Source: an uncultured Roseiflexaceae bacterium (GTDB lineage: Bacteria > Chloroflexota > Chloroflexia > Chloroflexales > Roseiflexaceae). From it: DNA of 64,000 nt. Each line of letters begins with the position of its first letter. The first letter of the stretch is position 1. The stretch is from positions 13,986-77,985 of the forward strand of contig CALJIC010000216.1 of assembly GCA_937974195.1 (NCBI GenBank). The letters are read 5' to 3'. Shown here piece after piece: positions 9,380 through 19,284 of the stretch. A program made the position numbers and the translations under genes. The notes under the pieces were generated by a model. It ran no database searches and was not told where the DNA came from. It was given only the letters and a program-made list of their open reading frames with translations.

Positions 9380-10495
9380 CTACAGCCCAAGCGCGCTCCT
9401 GATCCGGCCGAAGAAGCCGTCGTCCTGCTGGCTGCCGATCTCGACCGGCTCGAGCGACTTCTCGAGCTCCTGGAACAGGCGGCGCTGGTGCTCGGTCAGG
9501 CGCGTCGGCACGACGACGCGCGTGACGATGATCTGGTCGCCGCGGCCGCTGCCGCGCAGGTAGGGCACGCCCTTGCCGCGCAGGCGGAAGGTGGCGCCGG
9601 TCTGCGTGCCGGGCGGCACGCGCAGCGTCTCGGTGCCGTCCACTGTGGGCACCTCGACCTCGACGCCGAGCGCCGCCTGGGCGATGTTGAGCGGCAGCTC
9701 CATGATGATGTCGTTGCCCTCGCGGACGAAGAACGGGTGCGGCTCGACCTCCAGCGCGACGTACAGGTTGCCGTGCGGCCCGCCGCGTGGCCCGGCCTCG
9801 CCCTCGCCGGTGATGCGGATCTGCGAGGAGCTGTCGACGCCGGCCGGGATCTTCACCGTGAGCCGGCGCGTCTGGCGGACGCGCCCCTCGCCGCGGCAGT
9901 CGCGGCAGGGGATGGCGATCACCGTGCCCTCGCCGCGGCACTGGTCACAGGTGGTCACCGTGACCATATTGAAGATCGGGGCGCGGGTGCGGATCTCGCC
10001 CAGGCCGCCGCACTTGGGGCAGCGCACTGGGTCGGTGCCGGGCTCGGCCCCGGTGCCGCGGCAGGTGCCGCAGGTCTCGAGGCGCCGGAACTCGATCTCC
10101 TTCTCGGTGCCGAAGACCGCCTCCTCGAAGGTGATCGTGAGCGTGTAGCGCAGGTCTGCGCCGCGCTGGGGGCCGCGGTGCGCGCCGCGGCCGGGCTGGC
10201 CGCCGAAGAACGCCTCGAAGATGCTGCCGAACGGGTCGGCGCCGCCGAACGGGTCGTAGCCGGGGCCGCCGGTCGGGCCCATGTGCCCGAAGCGGTCGTA
10301 CATCGCGCGCTTGTCGGGGTCCGAGAGCACCTCGTAGGCCTCGTTGATCTCCTTGAACTTGGCCTCGGCGCCCGGGTCCTTGTTGACATCGGGGTGGTAC
10401 TGGCGCGCAAGGCGGCGGAAGGCCTTCTTGATCTCGTCCTGCGAGGCGCCTCGCTGCACTCCGAGCACTTCGTAGTAGTCGCGCTTGGTGGACAT
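9380..10495 (-). CDS. dnaJ: Chaperone DnaJ
   Basis: A 371-residue Hsp40 co-chaperone that stimulates DnaK ATPase activity. The J domain carries HPD (RQYHPDVNKD), followed by a G/F-rich linker. The zinc domain has four CxxCxGxG repeats (CGTCRGTG, CPKCGGLG, CDQCRGEG, CRDCRGEG), then the two C-terminal substrate domains. A TTG two codons upstream could extend it, but the ATG at 10495 has GAGGT at proper spacing. It follows dnaK, with 214 bp between that hold a foldback and a palindrome. Confidence 0.96.
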   Translation of the reverse strand: MSTKRDYYEVLGVQRGASQDEIKKAFRRLARQYHPDVNKDPGAEAKFKEINEAYEVLSDPDKRAMYDRFGHMGPTGGPGYDPFGGADPFGSIFEAFFGGQPGRGAHRGPQRGADLRYTLTITFEEAVFGTEKEIEFRRLETCGTCRGTGAEPGTDPVRCPKCGGLGEIRTRAPIFNMVTVTTCDQCRGEGTVIAIPCRDCRGEGRVRQTRRLTVKIPAGVDSSSQIRITGEGEAGPRGGPHGNLYVALEVEPHPFFVREGNDIIMELPLNIAQAALGVEVEVPTVDGTETLRVPPGTQTGATFRLRGKGVPYLRGSGRGDQIIVTRVVVPTRLTEHQRRLFQELEKSLEPVEIGSQQDDGFFGRIRSALGL

Positions 10496-10505
10496 GTACA
10501 ACCTC

Positions 10506-10605
10506 GTTAAGGGTTAGGGGTTAGGGTTGAGGGCTAGGGTAGCAGCCTCGCTCCGCCAGTAGCCCTCCAGCTCTAACCTCTAACCATCTCCCCCCAACCC
10601 TTAAT
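10506..10605. repeat. Heptanucleotide foldback C (GTTAGGG units)
   Basis: The left arm is GTTAAGG, GTTAGGG, GTTAGGG, TTGAGGG and a degenerate copy (10506-10540). The right arm is CTCTAAC twice, CATCTCC, CCCCAAC, CCTTAAT (10571-10605), the reverse complement of the same unit at period 7. Both arms lie in the dnaK-dnaJ spacer. The left arm directly abuts the dnaJ ribosome site. Confidence 0.7.
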
Positions 10606-10610
10606 CACAC

Positions 10611-10706
10611 GACGTATGCGGTGGCCTCGCACCCCGTGGAGCGAGCGTGGAGGACCTGCGGCCCTCCACACCGCCCCGCAGGAGGTGCCGCAGCACCGCG
10701 TACGCT
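10611..10706. repeat. Possible MITE-like palindromic element
   Basis: The left edge GACGTATGCGGTG (10611-10623) is a rough inverted match to CACCGCGTACGCT at the right edge (10694-10706). The centre holds the hairpin GTGGAGGACC (10647-10656) with 10660-10669. The composition matches the element at 28.6 kb, but the ends are more degenerate. Confidence 0.45.
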
Positions 10707-10709
10707 GTG

Positions 10710-12581
<1,872 letters not shown>

Positions 12582-12590
12582 GCTTATCTC

Positions 12591-12764
12591 CAGTAGTCAG
12601 TAGTCAGTAGTCAGTAGTCAGTACCACTACGAGTCAATGCGAGGCGACGTGGCCGCTGTGTATGCCCGAACGTCAGGGTTCGGCAGGGTTACCACTGCAA
12701 GCCACCGCCAGGCGCCGACGGTCGCTGCGTACTGTCTACTGGCTACTACGTACTGGATACGTGT
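12591..12764. repeat. Heptanucleotide foldback B (CAGTAGT units)
   Basis: The left arm has four perfect CAGTAGT copies plus CAGTACC (12591-12625). The right arm (12730-12764) is TACTGTC, TACTGGC, TACTACG, TACTGGA, TACGTGT, the inverted unit at period 7. The arms are about 100 bp apart in the grpE-dnaK spacer; a small hairpin, CCGAAC...GTTCGG, lies between. The left arm touches the dnaK ribosome site. Confidence 0.75.
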
Positions 12765-12767
12765 GGT

Positions 12768-13379
12768 CTACCCCTGCCCCACCTTCACCATCGACGGGCG
12801 GAGGACCTTATCGCGGATCATATAGCCCTTCTGCAGCTCGGCGATGACTTTGCCCTCCTGGCCCTCGGCGGGCTCGTGGATCACCGCCTCGTGCTTGTTG
12901 GGGTCGAAGTCCTGCCCGAGCGCCTCGATCGGCGTGACCCCCTCGCTCTCGAGGACGGTCATGAGCTTCTGCGGGATCAGCTTGAAGCCGGCGTACCACG
13001 CGCTGTTCTCGACGTCGGGGGTGACGTTCTGCATGGCACGCTCGAGATCGTCGACCACCGGCAGCAGCTTGAGCAGCAGGCCGGCGGAGGCGGTGCGGAT
13101 CAGTTCGGCGCGCTCCTGCTCGGTGCGGCGCTTGAAGTTGCGGTAGTCGGCTGCGGCGCGCAGGTAGCTATCCTTGTACTCGGCGACCTCCTTCTCGAGC
13201 TGCGCGATACGCGCCTGCAGTTCCTCCGTCGTCAGGGCGCCGTTCTGCTCGGCCGCGGGGGCGTCGCCCTGCTCGGCCGCGGGGGCATCGCCCTGCGCGG
13301 CCGCAGGGGCATCGCTCTGCTCGACGCCATCGACGGGTGTCTCCTGCCCTGGCGCGTTCGTGTTCATCTCATCAGACAT
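12768..13379 (-). CDS. grpE: Nucleotide exchange factor GrpE
   Basis: A 203-residue DnaK nucleotide-exchange factor. An acidic, alanine-rich N-terminal tail (about 1-55) precedes a long coiled coil (LQARIAQLEKEVAEYKDSYL). The family segment RAAADYRNFKRRTEQER follows, then the C-terminal beta domain ending MIRDKVLRPSMVKVGQG. The frame is open further upstream, but the ATG at 13379 (MSDEMNTN) follows GAGGAGG. The N-terminal tail contains three tandem 8-residue repeats. Confidence 0.95.
   Translation of the reverse strand: MSDEMNTNAPGQETPVDGVEQSDAPAAAQGDAPAAEQGDAPAAEQNGALTTEELQARIAQLEKEVAEYKDSYLRAAADYRNFKRRTEQERAELIRTASAGLLLKLLPVVDDLERAMQNVTPDVENSAWYAGFKLIPQKLMTVLESEGVTPIEALGQDFDPNKHEAVIHEPAEGQEGKVIAELQKGYMIRDKVLRPSMVKVGQG
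13245..13316. repeat. Three 24-bp tandem repeats inside grpE
   Basis: Three consecutive 24-bp units (13245-13268, 13269-13292, 13293-13316) encode variants of GDAPAAEQ in the disordered N-terminal tail of GrpE. The first two differ at one base and the third is more diverged. Being in frame, copy-number change would only lengthen or shorten the tail. Confidence 0.8.
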
Positions 13380-13415
13380 CAGTCTATTTCCTCCTCGAGT
13401 TCTGGTTCGTGGAAA

Positions 13416-13440
13416 CCGCCTCCACAGTACGTGGAGGCGG
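13416..13440. repeat. CCGCCTCCAC/GTGGAGGCGG palindrome
   Basis: A 10-bp perfect stem with a 5-nt loop in the hrcA-grpE spacer, upstream of the grpE ribosome site. It has the same GTGGAGG core as other intergenic palindromes here. It could shape mRNA processing between hrcA and grpE. Confidence 0.6.
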
Positions 13441-13562
13441 CCTCCACCCCTCGTGAGTTGTAGCAGCAAGTACGGAGTCGCGGGCGGCGCCTCGGCTGGC
13501 ACGGCAGAGGAAGAGGCGGGAACGCGATCCAGCCGCCGCCGGCGCTCCTTTCGCGAAGCGGA

Positions 13563-14630
13563 CTACCTCCCGGCCGTATCCGCGCCGTACAGCTCGCCCA
13601 GCAGGTCGCTCATCACGGCCGAGATGTAGCGGACCGTCGAGATCGTGCGCGGGTAGGGCATGCGGGTCGGGCCGATCACGCCGAGCACCCCGGCGATCTC
13701 GCCGCCGACGCCGTAGCGCGAGAGGACGACGCTGTACTCGCGCATATCGTCCTGGCTGTGCTCGCCGCCGATCACCACCTGGACGCCGGTGCTGGCCAGC
13801 GCGCGGGGGATGAGCGGGCCGAGCCCTTTGCCGCCCTGCAGGATCTCGAGCATCTTGCGCACGCGCTGGACCTCGGAGAACTCCGGCTGGCTGAGCATCT
13901 CGATCAGCCCATCGCTGTGGAAGCCCTTGTTGAGCTGGTCCTCGAAGTGGCGCATGGCGCGCACCACCAGGTCCAGCACCTGCAGCTCGAGCTCATCGGG
14001 CGGCGGGGCCTGCTGGACGCGCAGCTGCTGCAGCAGATCCTCGACCCGGCTGGCCGGCGCGTCGTTGCACAGGTCGTTGATGCGCCCGGCGAGGCGGCTC
14101 AGCTCCTCCTGGGGCCGGGCGGCCTCGAGCGTCAGCGTCTGCTGGCGGATCGTCCCGTCGTGCAGCACCAGCACCATGAGCACGGTCGTGTCGTGGATGG
14201 CGATCAGCTCGAGGTGCTTGAAGCGCGACTGGTAGGCGCGCGGCGGGGTGACGACCGAGGCGTTCTGGGCAGTGCGCGCCAGCACCGCGCCGGCGAGCGA
14301 GATCCACTGGTCCAGCTCCGAGCGCACCTGGTAGAACTGGTGGCGGATCGTGCGCTGCTCGGTGGCCGACAGCGGCGTCCGGTCCATCAGGTTCTCGACG
14401 AAGTAGCGGTAGCCCGCGTCAGTCGGCACGCGGCCCGCCGAGGTGTGCAGATGGGTCAGGTAGCCGAGGTCCTCGAGGGCGGCGAGCTCGTTGCGCACCG
14501 TGGCCGACGAGACGTTGAGGCCGTACTTCTTCACGAGCAGCTCGGATGAGACCGGCGCAGAGCTCTCGATATACTCCTGGATCACCAGCTTCATGATGAG
14601 CCGGCGACGCTCGCTCATTTCGATCGTCAT
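13563..14630 (-). CDS. hrcA: Heat-inducible transcription repressor HrcA
   Basis: A 355-residue repressor of class I heat-shock genes. The N-terminal winged helix has SATVRNELAALEDLGYL and HTSAGRVPTDAGYRYFV; a GAF-like dimerisation domain and a C-terminal segment with SRYGVGGEIAGVLGVIGPTR complete the family pattern. HrcA binds CIRCE when folded with chaperonin help. A perfect CIRCE lies 22 bp upstream, so the operon is autoregulated. An in-frame GTG four codons upstream is possible, but the ATG at 14630 has GGAGG at good spacing. Confidence 0.96.
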   Translation of the reverse strand: MTIEMSERRRLIMKLVIQEYIESSAPVSSELLVKKYGLNVSSATVRNELAALEDLGYLTHLHTSAGRVPTDAGYRYFVENLMDRTPLSATEQRTIRHQFYQVRSELDQWISLAGAVLARTAQNASVVTPPRAYQSRFKHLELIAIHDTTVLMVLVLHDGTIRQQTLTLEAARPQEELSRLAGRINDLCNDAPASRVEDLLQQLRVQQAPPPDELELQVLDLVVRAMRHFEDQLNKGFHSDGLIEMLSQPEFSEVQRVRKMLEILQGGKGLGPLIPRALASTGVQVVIGGEHSQDDMREYSVVLSRYGVGGEIAGVLGVIGPTRMPYPRTISTVRYISAVMSDLLGELYGADTAGR

Positions 14631-14651
14631 CGCGCCCTCCACCCACAGCGG

Positions 14652-14678
14652 TTAGCACTCGCAAGCCACGAGTGCTAA
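14652..14678 (-). promoter_or_regulatory. CIRCE operator
   Basis: TTAGCACTC (14652-14660), nine bases, GAGTGCTAA (14670-14678): an exact match to the CIRCE consensus inverted repeat bound by HrcA. It lies between the predicted transcription start and the hrcA ribosome site, so repressor binding would block elongation or clearance of the whole minus-strand chaperone operon. Confidence 0.95.
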
Positions 14679-14730
14679 GGGAGGTGGCTAAACGATTGGC
14701 GTGCCATTCGCACGCCGAAATCCGCCCGGT

Positions 14731-14760
14731 ATTGTACCACGATTAGCTGGGCTGATGCAA
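14731..14760 (-). promoter_or_regulatory. hrcA operon promoter
   Basis: On the minus strand TTGCAT (complement of 14755-14760) and TACAAT (complement of 14731-14736) are separated by 18 bp. This is a good housekeeping-type promoter placing the start near 14724, about 46 bp before CIRCE. Confidence 0.7.
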
Positions 14761-14876
14761 CGGGGGAGGCGCTGCCGCGCGGGGCGGCGGGGGGGAAAGC
14801 GGAGGAGGGCCGGAAGGTGCTATACTGCATGCTCGAGGCCCGCGCGCAGCGCGCGGCGCGCGGCGAGGAGGAGCGT

Positions 14877-15023
14877 GTGGAGCAGATTCTGCCGATTGTG
14901 ATCGGCCTTGTGGCGCTGTGGATCGTCTGGAAGATCGTCAAGGGCATCATCCGTCTCGTGCTGACCGTGCTCGTGATCGGGGCGGTGATCTACTTCCTGC
15001 TGCCGTACCTCGGGCTGGGATGA
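14877..15023 (+). CDS. Small membrane protein, 48 residues
   Basis: A short protein starting at GTG 14877 right after GAGGAGG. It begins EQILPIVIGLVALWIVWKIV, then an IRLVLTVLVIGAVIYFLLPYL segment, so two short or one bent membrane span. The frame is open back to 14817, but the upstream part is poor and lacks a ribosome site. A TATACT -10 element lies at 14821-14826. No family is recognised. It is divergent from hrcA and upstream of the HipA-like gene. Confidence 0.7.
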   Translation: MEQILPIVIGLVALWIVWKIVKGIIRLVLTVLVIGAVIYFLLPYLGLG

Positions 15024-15066
15024 CGGGCGGATATCGTAGAACCGGGACGCTGAGCTGTTGAACACC

Positions 15067-15852
15067 ATGCCTCGCACTGTCACCGCCACCCGCTACGTGA
15101 CGCCGCTGCGCGAGGGGGGCTCGCTGCCGGCGATCGTCGAGGCCGACGACGACGGGATGTACGTGCTCAAGTTCCGCGGCGCGGGCCAGGGGCCGAAGGT
15201 GCTGATCGCCGAGCTGATCTGCGGCGAGATCGGGCGCGCCCTGGGCCTGCCGGTGCCCGAGATCGTCTTCGTCGAGGTGGACGAGGCGCTGGGCCGGAAC
15301 GAGCCCGACTTCGAGATCCAGGCGCTGGTGGCGGCCAGCGCCGGCCTGAACCTGGGGATCGACTACCTGCCCGGCGCGCTCGGGTTCGACCCGCTGGCCG
15401 TGCGGCAGGTCGACCCGGAGCTCGCGGCGGCGGTGGTGTGGTTCGACGCGCTGATGACGAACGTGGACCGCACGCCGCGCAACCCGAACCTGCTGCTATG
15501 GCACCGCCGCCTGTGGCTGATCGACCACGGCGCGGCGCTGTACGTCCACCACACCTGGGCGAACTACATGGAGCGGGCGACGTCGCCGTTTACGGCGATC
15601 AAGGACCACGTGCTGCTGCCGGCGGCGGGGGACCTGCGCGCCGCCGACGCGGAGCTGGCCGCGCGCGTCACCCCGGAGCTGGTGGCGGCGGCGGTGGAGG
15701 CCGTGCCGGAGGAGTGGCTGCTGGCGGCCCAGTCGCCGTTCGCCGACGCGGCGGAGCACCGGGCGGCGTACGTGGCGTACCTGTCCAGACGGCTGGAGGC
15801 GCCGCGCGCCTTCGCCGAGGAGGCGGCCCATGCGCGCGCGCAGCGTGTTTGA
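15067..15852 (+). CDS. HipA-like kinase-fold protein
   Basis: A 261-residue protein with the HipA-type kinase fold but without the N-terminal extension and antitoxin partner of classical HipA. Visible elements are YVLKFRGAGQG (nucleotide-binding lysine region), LICGEIGRALGLPVPE, the catalytic-type loop NVDRTPRNPN with Asp and Asn, and LIDHG in the place of DFG. The gene overlaps the DUF3037 gene by 23 bp, a pairing known from other bacteria where both proteins occur together. Kinase activity is likely but its substrate is unknown. The ATG at 15067 is preferred to the TTG three codons earlier. Confidence 0.8.
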   Translation: MPRTVTATRYVTPLREGGSLPAIVEADDDGMYVLKFRGAGQGPKVLIAELICGEIGRALGLPVPEIVFVEVDEALGRNEPDFEIQALVAASAGLNLGIDYLPGALGFDPLAVRQVDPELAAAVVWFDALMTNVDRTPRNPNLLLWHRRLWLIDHGAALYVHHTWANYMERATSPFTAIKDHVLLPAAGDLRAADAELAARVTPELVAAAVEAVPEEWLLAAQSPFADAAEHRAAYVAYLSRRLEAPRAFAEEAAHARAQRV

Positions 15853-16213
15853 GTACGCCGTCATCCGCGTCGTGCCGCGTGTCGAGCGCGAGGAGTTCGT
15901 CAACGTCGGCGTGGTGCTGTTCTGCCGGTCGCAGCGCTTCCTGGAGGCGCGCATCCGGCTCGACCGGGCGCGGCTGCTGGCGCTGGCGCCGGAGCTGGAC
16001 CTGCCGGCGGTGGAGCAGCAGCTGGAGTACATTCCGCTGGTGTGCCGCGGCGGCGCGGAGGCCGGCCCGATCGGCGAGCTCCCGCCCCACGAGCGCTTCC
16101 GCTGGCTCACCGCGCCGCGCAGCACCGTGGTGCAGCCCTCGGCCGTCCACAGCGGCCTGTGCGACGACCCGCGCGCGGCGCTGGAGCGCCTGCTCGAGGC
16201 GAGCGTGCCGTAG
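15830..16213 (+). CDS. DUF3037 protein, partner of the HipA-like protein
   Basis: A 127-residue DUF3037 protein. It begins with the family start FEYAVIRVVPRVEREEFVNVGVVLFCR and contains the PHERFRWLTAPRSTVVQPS block. It overlaps the HipA-like gene and has GAGGAGG at 15817-15823, so the two are translated together. Its biochemical role is unknown; tight coupling suggests a complex or a regulator of the kinase-like protein, possibly toxin-antitoxin-like. Confidence 0.85.
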   Translation: MRARSVFEYAVIRVVPRVEREEFVNVGVVLFCRSQRFLEARIRLDRARLLALAPELDLPAVEQQLEYIPLVCRGGAEAGPIGELPPHERFRWLTAPRSTVVQPSAVHSGLCDDPRAALERLLEASVP

Positions 16214-16354
16214 CGCCCGCGGCGCCGAAGGTGCGCGGCGGTGGGGGGCAGCCAGCCGCCCACCGCCCAGACAGTAGAGAAAGTGGAGACCCGTAACGCC
16301 CGCGCGGCGCCAAGCGTCTTGCATGTGGCGACGATACACACGGAGGGACCTACG

Positions 16355-17647
16355 GTGAGGCGCGAGCGGCGAGCGACACGGCGCGGCGCGGTGTTCATGG
16401 GCTTCTTCGCCGTCTACGCCGGCCTGGCGGTGCTCTGGCTGCTCGCCGGCCTGGCCCCGGTGCTGGTCGCGACCGTTGGCAGCGCGCGGGCCTTCGTCAG
16501 CCGCGCCGCCGAGACGAGCCACACGGCCTACGACCTGCTCCTCGCCTCGTACGAGCTCATGCCGCCGGCGCAGATCGTGACCCAGTACCTGTTCAGCGCG
16601 GTGAACCTGGCGCTGGCGGCGGTGCTGCTGTACGTGCGCCCGCGCGACCGGGCGGCGCGGCTGCTGGCGGTGGCGATGGTCGGCACGGCGGCGGTGTTCA
16701 ACCTCCAGGCGCACGCCGCGTTCCTCTGGGTGCCGATCGGCGAGTTTGTGCTGTTCATCCTCCACGACCTGCTGCATATCATCGCCGGCGTCTGCTATGT
16801 CTACGCGCTGCTGATGTTCCCGGACGGCCGGCTCATCCCGCAGCACGAGCCGCCGTGGTGGATGCGCGGGCCGATGAAGGCGGTGTACCTGGGCGCGCCG
16901 GTGCTGCTCGGCCCGCTCTTCGCGCTGCTGACCGACGGCGACCCGGTGGGGCTGGTGCTGTACTTCGGCGTCTTCATCCCGATCGTCGGCGTCGCGGCGC
17001 AGGTGTTCCGCTTCCGGCGGGCGCGGAGCGGCCCCGCGCGCCAGCAGTCGCGGCTGCTGCTCTGGACGCTGGGGCTGGCCTTCGGGCTGGCGGTGCTCTT
17101 CGCGCTGGCCGAGCTCGCGCTCAGCGCGCCGCGCATCGACCTCGCCTGGGAGACGCGCGGCGCCGTGCGCCGGGCCGTCCAGGTCGCGATCCCCTCGCTG
17201 TTCACGCTCATCCCGGTGATGCTCTTCGTCGTGATCGTGCGCTACCGGCTGTGGGACATCGACGTCGTCATCAACCGGACGCTGGTGTACGCCGCGCTCA
17301 CGGCGGCGCTGGCGCTGGTGTACCTGGGGAGCGTGATCGTGCTGCAGTACGGCTTCCGGCTGGCCACCGGCCAGCGCTCGAGCCTGGCGGTGGTGCTCTC
17401 GACGCTGGCGATCGCCTCGCTGTTCCAGCCGGTGCGGCGCCACCTGCAGACCTTCGTGGACCGCCGCTTCTACCGCCACAAGTACGACGCGTCGCAGACG
17501 CTGGCGGCGTTTGCGGCGACGGTGCGCGACGAGGTGGACTTCGCGCGGCTGCGCGAGAACCTGCTGGGCGTGGTGCACGCCACCATGCGCCCCGAGCACG
17601 TGACGCTGTGGACGCCGCCGGAGGGCCGGCTGAGGAGGGGCGAATGA
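16355..17647 (+). CDS. Polytopic membrane protein of the partner-switching module
   Basis: A 430-residue protein with about nine hydrophobic helices through residue 360, then a cytoplasmic tail (RRFYRHKYDASQTLAAF and DEVDFARLRENLLGVVHATM) of a kind seen at the membrane-to-GAF junction of bacterial sensor proteins. The tail stops where a GAF domain would start, and the next gene begins with a GAF-like region. The pair may therefore be a split sensor. GTG 16355 is chosen because GGAGGGA lies 6 bp upstream; earlier frame is low quality. The stop overlaps the next start (ATGA), implying translational coupling. Confidence 0.75.
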   Translation: MRRERRATRRGAVFMGFFAVYAGLAVLWLLAGLAPVLVATVGSARAFVSRAAETSHTAYDLLLASYELMPPAQIVTQYLFSAVNLALAAVLLYVRPRDRAARLLAVAMVGTAAVFNLQAHAAFLWVPIGEFVLFILHDLLHIIAGVCYVYALLMFPDGRLIPQHEPPWWMRGPMKAVYLGAPVLLGPLFALLTDGDPVGLVLYFGVFIPIVGVAAQVFRFRRARSGPARQQSRLLLWTLGLAFGLAVLFALAELALSAPRIDLAWETRGAVRRAVQVAIPSLFTLIPVMLFVVIVRYRLWDIDVVINRTLVYAALTAALALVYLGSVIVLQYGFRLATGQRSSLAVVLSTLAIASLFQPVRRHLQTFVDRRFYRHKYDASQTLAAFAATVRDEVDFARLRENLLGVVHATMRPEHVTLWTPPEGRLRRGE

Positions 17648-19284
17648 GCGCGTGGCTGCGCGCGTTCTGGCGCGCGCTCACCCGCCGCGACACGGGCGAG
17701 GCGCCCCCGCCTCCGGCCGGGCAGGACGGCCCGCCGGCGCTCGACATCGCGCCGGACGACCCGATCGTGGCCTTCTTTCTGCGCGCGCCCGGCGCGGTGG
17801 AGGTGGACGAGATCGAGCTCGACTCGCCGGCGGTGCGGGCGCTGCGCGCGGCGGGCATCAAGCTGGTGGTGCCGCTGGTGAGCCAGGGCGAGCTGATCGG
17901 GCTGCTGAACCTCGGGCCGCGGCTGAGCGAGCAGGAGTACTCGGCCGACGACCGGGCGCTGCTGAACAACCTGGCGACGCAGGCCGCGCCGGCGCTGCGC
18001 GTGGCGCAGCTCGTGCGCCAGCAGCAGGCGGAGACCCAGGAGCGCGAGCGGCTCGACTACGAGATGCGCGTCGCGCGGCTCATCCAGCAGACGCTGCTGC
18101 CGCGCACCAGCCCGACGCTCCCCGGCTGGCAGCTCGCGCGCCACTACCAGCCGGCGCGGGCGGTCGGCGGCGACTTCTACGACTTCATCGAGCTGACCGA
18201 CGGGCGGCTGGTGCTGATCGTCGGCGACGTGACCGACAAGGGCGTGCCCGCGGCGCTGCTGATGGCGACGGTGCGCAGCTTCCTGCGCTCGGCGGCGCAG
18301 CGGCTGGTGGCGCCGGGCCTGGTGCTCAGGCGCGCCAACGAGCACCTGTGCGGCGACATCCCGCCGAACATGTTCGTCACCTGCCTGTACGCGGTGCTGG
18401 ACCCGGAGAGCGGGCGGCTGTGGTACGCGAACGCCGGCCACGACCCGCCCTACGTGCGCCGCGAGGGGCAGGTCGAGGAGCTGCGGGCGATCGGCGTGCC
18501 GCTGGGGCTGATGCCGGACATCGAGTACCAGGAGCACGAGCTCGTGCTGGAGCCGGGCGACAGCGTGCTGCTCTACAGCGACGGGCTGGTGGAGGCCCAC
18601 AACAGCGGGCGCGAGATGTTCGGCTTCCCGCGCCTGCAGGCAGCCGTGGCGCGCCACGCGGAGGCGCGTGGCCAGGCGCTGATCGACGCCCTGCTCGCGG
18701 ACCTCGCGGGCTTCGCGGGGGAGGGCTGGGAGCAGGAGGACGACATCACGCTGGTGGTGCTCGAGCGCGAGCCGGCCGCCGGCGCCCCGGTGCGCTCGCG
18801 GCAGGCAGGCGACGGCGCGGCGCGGCTCGCGGGCCCGTGGGAGCGCCTGGCCGAGCACCGCGTGCCGAGCCAGCCCGGCAACGAGCACCTGGCGCTGCGC
18901 TACCTCGGCGAGGCCGTGCGCAGGCTGGACCTGCCGCCGCGCGACCTCGAGCGGCTGAAGACCGCCGTGGCCGAGGCGACGATGAACGCCATGGAGCACG
19001 GCAACAGCTACCGGCCGGACGCGCCGGTGCTGCTCGAAGTGCTGGCGTCGCCGGCGGCGGTGATGGTGCGCATCACCGACCGCGGGCAGGGGCAGCCGCT
19101 GCCGGTGCTCGAGGTGCCGGACATCGAGGCCAAGCTGGCCGGGCTGCAGTCGCCGCGCGGCTGGGGAATGTTCCTGATCGAGCGTCTGGTCGACCACATG
19201 CGGGTCAGCTCGGGCGACGAGCGCCATACGGTGGAGCTCATCCTATACCGGAAGGGAGATCGCTATGCCGGCGAAACAACTTGA
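17644..19284 (+). CDS. GAF / SpoIIE-type phosphatase fused to RsbW-like kinase
   Basis: A 546-residue partner-switching protein. A shortened GAF-like region (about 25-120) and coiled coil lead into a PP2C/SpoIIE phosphatase (about 150-375) with GGDFYDF, GDVTDKG, NAGHDPPY, YSDGLVEAH and EDDITLVVL metal-site aspartates. A C-terminal HATPase_c domain of the RsbW/SpoIIAB type (about 405-546) has EATMNAMEHGN (N box), DRGQGQ and RGWGMFLIERLVD. A phosphatase that activates STAS antagonists and a kinase that inactivates them are thus in one chain. The STAS target overlaps the 3' end by 20 bp. The sigma factor or other final output is not in the window. Confidence 0.9.
   Translation: MSAWLRAFWRALTRRDTGEAPPPPAGQDGPPALDIAPDDPIVAFFLRAPGAVEVDEIELDSPAVRALRAAGIKLVVPLVSQGELIGLLNLGPRLSEQEYSADDRALLNNLATQAAPALRVAQLVRQQQAETQERERLDYEMRVARLIQQTLLPRTSPTLPGWQLARHYQPARAVGGDFYDFIELTDGRLVLIVGDVTDKGVPAALLMATVRSFLRSAAQRLVAPGLVLRRANEHLCGDIPPNMFVTCLYAVLDPESGRLWYANAGHDPPYVRREGQVEELRAIGVPLGLMPDIEYQEHELVLEPGDSVLLYSDGLVEAHNSGREMFGFPRLQAAVARHAEARGQALIDALLADLAGFAGEGWEQEDDITLVVLEREPAAGAPVRSRQAGDGAARLAGPWERLAEHRVPSQPGNEHLALRYLGEAVRRLDLPPRDLERLKTAVAEATMNAMEHGNSYRPDAPVLLEVLASPAAVMVRITDRGQGQPLPVLEVPDIEAKLAGLQSPRGWGMFLIERLVDHMRVSSGDERHTVELILYRKGDRYAGETT

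Noticed and set aside
10506..10605. Telomere-like GGGTTA repeats
   Set aside because: The period is seven, not six, and the spacer has an inverted partner array; it is an intergenic foldback inside an operon.
15830..16354. Long start of the membrane protein at 16241
   Set aside because: The stretch 16241-16354 is not membrane-like and has no ribosome site, whereas GTG 16355 follows GGAGGGA.
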